11,444 nt of DNA from an uncultured Eubacteriales bacterium (GTDB lineage: Bacteria > Bacillota > Clostridia > Oscillospirales > Oscillospiraceae), in assembly GCA_900555735.1 (NCBI GenBank), contig USMI01000049.1, forward strand, positions 1 through 11,444, written 5' to 3'. The notes beneath the pieces were generated by a model. The model was not told where the DNA came from, ran no database searches, and saw only the letters and a program-made list of their open reading frames with translations. The position numbers were made by a program, and so were the translations under genes. This document shows, one piece after another, positions 6,813-11,444 of the stretch. Positions within the stretch are counted from its first letter, which is position 1; each line of letters starts with the position of its first letter.

Positions 6813-6860
6813 GTGCCGCCGCAGCGGCACACCGAAGCTCTTCTCTTTTCTCTCTTCACT
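6813..6860 (-). repeat. Third copy of the ~48-bp dispersed repeat unit
   Basis: Read on the minus strand from 6860, this begins AGTGAAGAGAGAA, continues GAAGAGCTTCGGTG, and ends in the hairpin GTGCCGC / GCGGCAC. Against the copy starting at 617 it shows only about five substitutions and one single-base gap over ~48 bases. As at the first locus, it lies in a convergent gene junction. It has no coding capacity. Confidence 0.75.
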
Positions 6861-6865
6861 GAACC

Positions 6866-6901
6866 AACAGGAAGGACACCCGTTCGGGTGTCCTTCCTGT
6901 T
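6866..6901. terminator. Strong bidirectional hairpin terminator after the surface-protein gene
   Basis: A perfect stem of 16-17 bp (6866-6882 with 6885-6901) carries the core GGAAGGACACCC / GGGTGTCCTTCC. It lies 11 bases beyond the TAA at 6913-6915 of the minus-strand surface-protein frame, and also downstream of the flavodiiron gene on the + strand. Its core closely resembles the terminator at 8349-8394. Confidence 0.8.
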
Positions 6902-6912
6902 AGTTTATTCGT

Positions 6913-7095
6913 TTACTGCTCGCGCTTCTTGCGGAAAACAACGGCCGTGCCTGCCGCGGACAGGATGCTCAGTCCCATGTAGGCGGCGATACCGGCATCG
7001 AAGGTCTTGGCGGAGGTGATCTTCTTGTCCTCCGTGGGGACGATAATGGGCTTATCGCACTGGGCGGTGATGCTGATGATCTGGCCGTCCAGCTT
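6913..7095 (-). pseudogene. Cut-off C-terminal membrane anchor of the surface protein, beyond an in-frame TGA
   Basis: Directly after the TGA at 7096-7098 the same frame stays open for 60 codons to a TAA at 6913-6915. It encodes KLDGQIISITAQCDKPI, then TFDAGIAAYMGLSILSAAG and ends AVVFRKKREQ. This is a hydrophobic segment with a basic tail, the DAGIA-type anchor seen at the C-terminus of many Clostridia surface proteins. It has no start codon or ribosome binding site of its own, so it is the natural end of the upstream gene, reached only by read-through or if the TGA is a sequence error. A single base change from TGG (Trp) or CGA (Arg) would explain the TGA. Confidence 0.8.
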
Positions 7096-8181
7096 TCAGC
7101 CCTTGGACTGTGCGGGCGGCTCGATCTCGGCCTGCACCGCGACGCCGTTTTCAAGGGAACTCACAACAGGCCCGCCATTGTACCAGTAAATGGTCACATA
7201 GCCGGTGGTCTTCCGGGTATGGGTGGCGCCCACCACCTTGCCGTACTGGGCCACATAGCTGTCGGCGGCGGCTGTGGTCAGCGAAATGCGGGTCTCATAG
7301 TACCTTCCGGTCTCGTTCCACACCAGCGTATAGGTCAGCTGGTCAGCGGAGGGCAGGGCAAAGTCGCTCTTGGCGGCGTGTCTGCTGCCGGTGCAGGAAA
7401 CACCGATCTTCAGCCCCATGCTCTTCAACTCGTCCATTGTGGGGGCCGCGGCGGCGAAAATAAAGCCATCCGACCACGCGGTCTCCTTCACATACGTCCA
7501 CGCGCCGTTCTGGTACAGCAGCGCGATAGGGCCGTTCGATCTAAGCAGGTGCGCAACGCCCGTATCCTTGTTGTACTGCATAAGACCGGCCGTCGGGTCG
7601 AAGGGGATACAATAGCCCCATGTACCGTCCGACCAGAAAATCCAGCCGCCGCTCAGATCAAGCGCATCGGGCGCCACGTCATATGTTCTGTAATCGCTGC
7701 AGCAATCGCAGGACACACGGACCCGCAGCGGCATCTGCGCCAGCTCTGCCATCGTGGGCGCGGCAGGCTCCTTGCAGGAGGTCGTGAACACCAGAGAACC
7801 CTTCTGGAAGCCGGTATCGGCAACGACCCATTTGTCCGTGTCATAGGTCAGCGTCAGACTGACCGCCGCCGCGCCGGACAGCGTGTGGCCTTCGTACCAT
7901 AAATTAACGTCGCTCAGGAACGACTCACCCAGAATGGTCAGGGTGCAGGTGTATGTCCCGTTCTCCTCGGTCACCTCGGTGGCCGTAAAATTGCGGGGGA
8001 ATATCTTATTGAAAGTCCGGTTGTGATCCGTCTGCTCCTGGCATTGCAGGGTGATGTCGCCCACCAGCTCATACACCGCCGCTTGATCCGGGGCAGCCGG
8101 GGCATCGGCCCATGCGGTGACGGTCAGCAGGCACAGCGCCGACAGCAGGCTCAGCAGTAAGGCAAGTCGTTTCTTTGTCAT
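7096..8181 (-). CDS. Secreted modular surface protein, truncated by in-frame TGA before its anchor
   Basis: The visible product is 361 residues. It starts with a signal peptide (MTKKRLALLLSLLSALCLL, likely cut after AWA at 23-25), so it is exported. Three related modules follow, at about 30-140, 141-245 and 246-361, each opening with a similar line: APDQAAVYELVGDITLQC, APTMAELAQMPLRVRVSC and APTMDELKSMGLKIGVSC. No catalytic motif is seen; the beta-rich, Tyr/Trp/Thr-rich make-up suggests an extracellular binding or structural role (inference). The ATG at 8181 is preferred over that at 8187 because GAGAGG lies 6 bases before the former and abuts the latter. The frame ends in TGA at 7096, but 60 more in-frame codons encode a membrane anchor, so the protein as read would be released rather than anchored. 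The gene is monocistronic with its own promoter. Confidence 0.82.
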   Translation of the reverse strand: MTKKRLALLLSLLSALCLLTVTAWADAPAAPDQAAVYELVGDITLQCQEQTDHNRTFNKIFPRNFTATEVTEENGTYTCTLTILGESFLSDVNLWYEGHTLSGAAAVSLTLTYDTDKWVVADTGFQKGSLVFTTSCKEPAAPTMAELAQMPLRVRVSCDCCSDYRTYDVAPDALDLSGGWIFWSDGTWGYCIPFDPTAGLMQYNKDTGVAHLLRSNGPIALLYQNGAWTYVKETAWSDGFIFAAAAPTMDELKSMGLKIGVSCTGSRHAAKSDFALPSADQLTYTLVWNETGRYYETRISLTTAAADSYVAQYGKVVGATHTRKTTGYVTIYWYNGGPVVSSLENGVAVQAEIEPPAQSKG

Positions 8182-8239
8182 GTGCATCCTCTCTTTCGTT
8201 GTTGGCCCTCAGGCATGTGGATATTTTTGCTATATTTTC

Positions 8240-8268
8240 ATTGTACGGGATTTCCCTCCCGATTGCAA
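8240..8268 (-). promoter_or_regulatory. Probable sigma-A promoter of the surface-protein gene
   Basis: On the minus strand, TTGCAA (8268-8263) and TACAAT (8245-8240) are separated by 17 bases, with start expected near 8233, about 50 bases before the ATG at 8181. The spacer contains a short dyad (CGGGA...TCCCG) whose role is unknown. The remaining gap from 8269 to 8348 shows nothing further that can be supported. Confidence 0.7.
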
Positions 8269-8348
8269 GAAGCCCTTTCACACAGGAGTATACAAATATC
8301 AGCGGGATTTTTGGGCAGAATACCGGTACGCATACCAAAGCTTTACCA

Positions 8349-8394
8349 AAATAAACAGAAAGGACATCCGCAGGGATGTCCTTTCTGTTTATTT
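8349..8394. terminator. Strong terminator at the end of the dnaJ-PHP-rpiB-GH run
   Basis: A perfect 21-bp stem (8349-8369 with 8374-8394) with a 4-base loop GCAG. Its core AAAGGACATCC / GGATGTCCTTT is close to that of the terminator at 6866-6901. The TAA stop of the glycoside hydrolase-like gene (8389-8391) lies inside the stem. On the minus strand the stem ends in TTTATTTTGG, a usable U-tract. Confidence 0.88.
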
Positions 8395-9402
8395 CACAAG
8401 ATAGCTGCCGGTCTCCGCCGGTACGGCCACGATGGGCACAAGGCGGGTATCGGCGTCGAATTTCTCCGGCAGCTGCTGCCGCAGCGCCGCAGCATCCACG
8501 CCGGCTTCCAGATAGATGCGGTCAAAGTTCTGCGCCAGCATCTCCGGCGACAGGCCGAAATCGGCCGCCGGCTCGCTGCGCAGCACGATGCTGACCTTGA
8601 CGCTGTCCGGCAGGTTGGCACGCAGGCTCTGAACAAAATCCGTCAGCACCTGCACCTTATCCACACCCTCCAGACCGGCGATGGAATCCAGCCGTCCGGC
8701 GGTGGGATAGCTAAAGTAATCCAGCGCGATCTCGTCAAAGCCCAGCTGGGCGTACTCCTGACACAGTGTGGTGATATACACCAGCACCTGCGGATTGGTG
8801 GGGTCCAGCCACGCCATGCTGGCGGCATCGTACCAGAAGCTTCCGCTTTCCACGCGCATGGCCGCGTCGGGGTAGGCCCGGACAAAGTAGCTGTCGCAGA
8901 ACACGGACATGCGGGCGATGGAATAGGCGTCGCCCGCCAGCAGCGTTTGCAGGTTGGCCATGGTGTCATACTGCGCCACGTCTACCTGCTGCGGCACCTC
9001 CACCGCCGTGGTATAGGTGATGGAGCCGTTGACCCGCTTGGTCTCCACAGCAAAGGCGTTCTCCGTCAGGCTGTCCAGCACCGCCTGAGGATCCTGCCGC
9101 AGAATGTTGGTCTCCAGCATCTGGGCGTGCAGCGTCTCCAGATGGGGCGCGTAGCCGGTGTCCACATAGTCGATGGTCACCTCGCCATCCGGTACGCCCG
9201 GCTCCTGCTGGTCAGGCTGCGGCTCCTCCTTCCGGAAGGGCCACTCGATGTGGGCCTTGCCTGCGTCGTCATAGACGATGTAGTTCTGGATCACCAGAAA
9301 GGCTGCCGCCGCCAGAATCACCGCCACCAGCACCGCGGCCAGCACGATCTGCTGGCGGCGCTTGCGGCCCCGGCCCCGATAGTTATGATAGCCCTTGGTC
9401 AT
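8389..9402 (-). CDS. Membrane-anchored putative glycoside hydrolase (DUF4015-like)
   Basis: The 337-residue protein starts with a basic cytoplasmic stretch (MTKGYHNYRGRGRKRR) and one membrane segment at about 18-38, so the bulk faces outward. After a Pro/Gln/Glu-rich linker (about 58-75) comes an alpha/beta-barrel-like domain. The best signature is WLDPTNP (198-204) followed by LGFDEIALDYFSYPTAG (220-236), which matches the putative glycosyl hydrolase domain DUF4015, where this region reads like WLDP...GFDEIQFDYVRFP. D228 is the acidic residue at the barrel strand end. The substrate is unknown; a cell-wall or capsular glycan is a guess. The ATG is 2 bases after the rpiB stop (TGACCATG) with no strong ribosome binding site, suggesting coupled translation. 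The TAA lies in the terminator stem. Confidence 0.8.
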   Translation of the reverse strand: MTKGYHNYRGRGRKRRQQIVLAAVLVAVILAAAAFLVIQNYIVYDDAGKAHIEWPFRKEEPQPDQQEPGVPDGEVTIDYVDTGYAPHLETLHAQMLETNILRQDPQAVLDSLTENAFAVETKRVNGSITYTTAVEVPQQVDVAQYDTMANLQTLLAGDAYSIARMSVFCDSYFVRAYPDAAMRVESGSFWYDAASMAWLDPTNPQVLVYITTLCQEYAQLGFDEIALDYFSYPTAGRLDSIAGLEGVDKVQVLTDFVQSLRANLPDSVKVSIVLRSEPAADFGLSPEMLAQNFDRIYLEAGVDAAALRQQLPEKFDADTRLVPIVAVPAETGSYLVK

Positions 9403-9404
9403 GG

Positions 9405-9842
9405 TCAGGGCTGGATGTTATCCAGCAGACCCACGCGGCGTGCGTGGCGGCCGCCCTCGAACTCGGTGGTCAGGAACACCTCGGTGATCTTCTTGGCCAG
9501 ATTGGGGCCGATGATGCCGGCGCCCATGGCCAGCACATTGGCGTCGTTATGGCGGCGGGTCATCTCGGCGCTGTAGCTGTCGCCGCACAGAGCGCAGCGG
9601 ATGCCCTTGACCTTGTTGGCGGACATGGAGATGCCGATGCCGGTGGTGCAGATAACGATGCCCTTGTCACATTCGCCGCTGGCCACGGCACGGGCCACCT
9701 TCTCGCCGTACACGGGATAATCCACGCTCTCGGTGTTATAGCAGCCGAAATCCTCGAACTCGTAGTCGTGCTCCTCCAGCCAGATGAGAATGTCCTGCTT
9801 CAGCAGATAGCCGCCGTGATCGCAGCCGATGGCAATTTTCAT
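9405..9842 (-). CDS. rpiB: RpiB/LacAB family sugar-phosphate isomerase (ribose-5-phosphate isomerase B)
   Basis: The protein interconverts ribose-5-phosphate and ribulose-5-phosphate in the pentose phosphate pathway; allose- or galactose-6-phosphate isomerases share the fold. The 145 residues match the family. Visible motifs are GCDHGG (6-11), VDYPVYG (40-46), CTTGIGISMSANK (65-77) with the catalytic-type Cys65 and Thr67, RRHNDANVLAMGAGIIG (96-112) with His98, and FEGGRHARRVG near the end. The presence of Cys65 fits the E. coli-type subclass. AGGAGG lies 9 bases before the ATG. It is third in the dnaJ-PHP-rpiB-GH run, 42 bases after the PHP gene. A lacA/lacB role is unlikely because no lactose or galactose genes are nearby. 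Confidence 0.92.
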   Translation of the reverse strand: MKIAIGCDHGGYLLKQDILIWLEEHDYEFEDFGCYNTESVDYPVYGEKVARAVASGECDKGIVICTTGIGISMSANKVKGIRCALCGDSYSAEMTRRHNDANVLAMGAGIIGPNLAKKITEVFLTTEFEGGRHARRVGLLDNIQP

Positions 9843-9884
9843 GATGATGTTCCTCCTGATGGTCGTTTGTATGGTGTGTTCCTG

Positions 9885-10697
9885 TTAAAGCGCCTGAAAT
9901 GAGGGCTTCATGCGGTCAAAGGTGGTGAAATAGCGGAAGCCGCACTGCCGCAGCAGCTCCTGCCGCGCCTCGATGGCGCAGCCCAGATGCTCGGCGATAT
10001 GGGCGTCGGAGCCGAGGGTGATGATCTCGCCGCCCAGCTGGCGGTACAGCGTCAGGATATCGGCATCCGGCAGCGGGGTATTGCCCCGGTTGGTGTTGCA
10101 CTCGATGCCCAGCCCCTTGGGGATGATGGTGCGGAGGATCTCCTCCACCTGCGCCATGTGGGGCCGGAAGGAGATGTTCCTGCCCCGCAGCTCGTTGATA
10201 CAGCGGATGGGCAGAGTCAGGTGGCCCAGCACGCTGAACCGGCCCCATTGGGCCAGCTTCAGCTCCTGCTCCAGATAGGCGTCGATGACGGCGTGGTAGT
10301 AGGCGTCGTCCCGGTCGCCGTCGATGTAAAAGAGGTCGAACCAGCCGTTCTCGTCACGGGACATGTGGACGGAGGCGATGATGAAGTCCAGCGGAGGCGC
10401 GGTATCCAGCAGGTGGGCCGCCCGGTCAAAGCCCAGATAGGCCTCGCCCAACTCCGCGCCCAGCTTCAGCCGGATCCGGCCGCCCCATTGCTCCGCCGCC
10501 TCGTCATACTGGTGTTGGGCGGAGGCCCAGTCGTAGTCCGAGCGGGGGATGGTGGTGCCCCAGTGAAGGGTATCCACATGGTCGGTGAAGCAGATCTCAT
10601 CCAGACCCCGCTCCACGCCCTGCCGGGCCATCTCCACCATGGTCAGGTGGCCGTCCGGCGAGCCGGTGGAGTGCACATGATAATCAGCCAGATACAT
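9885..10697 (-). CDS. PHP-domain phosphatase, histidinol-phosphatase (HisK-type) family
   Basis: The 270-residue protein has the PHP metal-site motifs in order: DYHVHS (H7, H9), FTDHVD (D39, H40), GAELGE (E82), ASVHMS (H111), VLGHLTLPIR (H159) and LGSDAH (D231, H233). All expected ligands for a trinuclear metal site are present. The length is typical of monofunctional histidinol-phosphatases, which dephosphorylate L-histidinol phosphate in histidine synthesis. However, no other his gene is in the window, and PHP proteins also act on other phosphoesters, so the substrate is not certain. The start codon overlaps the dnaJ stop by one base (TGATG at 10695-10699) and lacks its own strong ribosome binding site, so its translation is probably coupled to dnaJ. 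It is expected to be cytoplasmic. Confidence 0.88.
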   Translation of the reverse strand: MYLADYHVHSTGSPDGHLTMVEMARQGVERGLDEICFTDHVDTLHWGTTIPRSDYDWASAQHQYDEAAEQWGGRIRLKLGAELGEAYLGFDRAAHLLDTAPPLDFIIASVHMSRDENGWFDLFYIDGDRDDAYYHAVIDAYLEQELKLAQWGRFSVLGHLTLPIRCINELRGRNISFRPHMAQVEEILRTIIPKGLGIECNTNRGNTPLPDADILTLYRQLGGEIITLGSDAHIAEHLGCAIEARQELLRQCGFRYFTTFDRMKPSFQAL

Positions 10698-11444
10698 CAG
10701 TGTTTCTTACCAAAGAAGCTCTTGCGCTTTTCGTAGTTGCTCTCGCCCAGCAGGTCGCTGAACTTCTTCAGGGCTTCCTTTTGCTCCTTGTTCAGATTTT
10801 TCGGCGTCTCGATGGTAACGGTGACGTACTGGTCGCCCCGGCCCCGGCCGTTGAGAACGGGGATGCCCTTGCCCCGCAGGCGGAACACGCTGCCAGTCTG
10901 GGTGCCCTCGGGGATATCGTACTTCACCTTTCCGTCGATGGTGGGGATCTCCAGCGTGCCGCCCAGCACCGCCTGCGCGTAGGTGATGGGTGCCTCGCAG
11001 AATACGGAGGTACCCTCCCGGCGGAAGATCTCATGGGGCTGCACCATGACGGTGATCAGCAGATCGCCGTTGGGGCCGCCGTTCTTACCGGCGTGGCCCT
11101 GTCCCCGCAGGGAGATGGTCTGGCCGTCGTCGATACCGGCGGGGATGTTGACCTTGATGGAACGGCGCTTGCGGATGCGGCCCTGACCGTGACAGTCGGG
11201 GCAGGGCTGATGGATGATCCGTCCCGTGCCGCCGCACTTGGTGCAGGGGGAGGTGGAGGCAAACACGCCCATGGGCGTCTGCCGCCGGGTCTGGACGCTG
11301 CCGCTGCCGTGGCAGGTGGGGCATACCTCCGGCGTGGTGCCTGCGGCGCAGCCGTTGCCCTTGCAGGTGGGGCACTGCTCGCTGCGCTCCACGGTGATCT
11401 CCTTCTCGCAGCCGAAGGCCGCCTCGGTAAAGGAGACGGTGACG
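10697..11444 (-). CDS. dnaJ: Chaperone DnaJ (C-terminal part; N-terminus beyond window)
   Basis: DnaJ is the Hsp40 partner that delivers unfolded clients to DnaK and stimulates its ATPase. The 248 residues visible start at VTVSFTEAAFGCEKEITVER, the region just before the zinc domain, so the J domain and G/F linker lie outside the window. Four CxxCxGxG zinc motifs are intact: CPTCKGNG, CPTCHGSG, CTKCGGTG and CPDCHGQG (visible residues 24/27, 41/44, 67/70 and 81/84). The client-binding beta domains follow (VNIPAGIDDGQTISLRGQGH, then PITYAQAVLGGTLEIPT), and the end is GESNYEKRKSFFGKKH. The presence of the zinc domain rules out CbpA. The stop overlaps the PHP gene start. Any heat-shock control would lie upstream, outside the window. 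Confidence 0.97.
   Translation of the reverse strand, partial: VTVSFTEAAFGCEKEITVERSEQCPTCKGNGCAAGTTPEVCPTCHGSGSVQTRRQTPMGVFASTSPCTKCGGTGRIIHQPCPDCHGQGRIRKRRSIKVNIPAGIDDGQTISLRGQGHAGKNGGPNGDLLITVMVQPHEIFRREGTSVFCEAPITYAQAVLGGTLEIPTIDGKVKYDIPEGTQTGSVFRLRGKGIPVLNGRGRGDQYVTVTIETPKNLNKEQKEALKKFSDLLGESNYEKRKSFFGKKH

Noticed and set aside
7093..7130. Selenocysteine insertion at the in-frame TGA
   Set aside because: Only a weak 4-bp stem (CTGG-ACGG-CCAG) follows the TGA; bacterial SECIS elements need a longer stem at a set distance. The protein has no redox motif around the site and no sel genes are nearby.
8182..9576. 464-residue + strand open frame opposite the GH-like gene
   Set aside because: Shadow frame that crosses a promoter, a terminator and two real genes on the other strand; no domain recognised.
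1..11444. tRNA, rRNA or prophage/defence genes
   Set aside because: No cloverleaf, rRNA signature, integrase, nuclease-helicase pair or toxin-antitoxin pair was seen on either strand; all recognisable genes are metabolic, housekeeping, regulatory or surface genes.

Overview
The window looks like chromosomal DNA from a G+C-rich, low-oxygen gut-type Clostridia, most likely Oscillospirales/Oscillospiraceae. Supporting signs are strong AGGAGG-type ribosome binding sites, sigma-A promoters, a T-box leader on metG, butyrate kinase, a flavodiiron protein, and a surface protein with a DAGIA-type membrane anchor tail. The genus cannot be fixed from the sequence alone. There is no tRNA, rRNA, CRISPR array, transposase, integrase or phage gene.

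Layout. (1) 1-596, + strand: 3' part of a YheO/DauR-like PAS-HTH regulator. (2) 597-730: a convergent junction filled by hairpins and a palindromic dispersed repeat. (3) 731-3811, - strand: metG, then a small ABM-type monooxygenase, then a TatD-family nuclease. The metG leader (about 3880-4206) is a T-box riboswitch with an AUG specifier, a T-box core and a terminator. A long hairpin between metG and the ABM gene buries the ABM ribosome binding site. (4) 4239-6653, + strand: butyrate kinase and a flavodiiron protein, driven by a promoter back to back with the metG promoter. (5) 6646-6901: a second convergent junction with the same repeat unit and several more hairpins. (6) 6913-8181, - strand: a secreted, C-terminally anchored surface protein gene broken by one in-frame TGA. 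(7) 8389-11444, - strand: an operon-like run of dnaJ (cut by the window edge), a PHP-family phosphatase, an RpiB-type isomerase and a membrane-anchored putative glycoside hydrolase, ending in a strong terminator.

How the parts fit. Most genes are housekeeping or central metabolism: Met-tRNA charging, protein folding, pentose-phosphate isomerisation, butyrate/acyl-phosphate energy conservation and O2/NO detoxification. No dedicated defence or mobile system is seen. The notable material is non-coding or at gene ends: a roughly 48-bp repeat in three copies, found only at the two convergent junctions; palindromes that span stop codons of four genes; two terminators built on the same core; a hairpin that sequesters a ribosome binding site; and an in-frame TGA that separates the surface protein from its membrane anchor.
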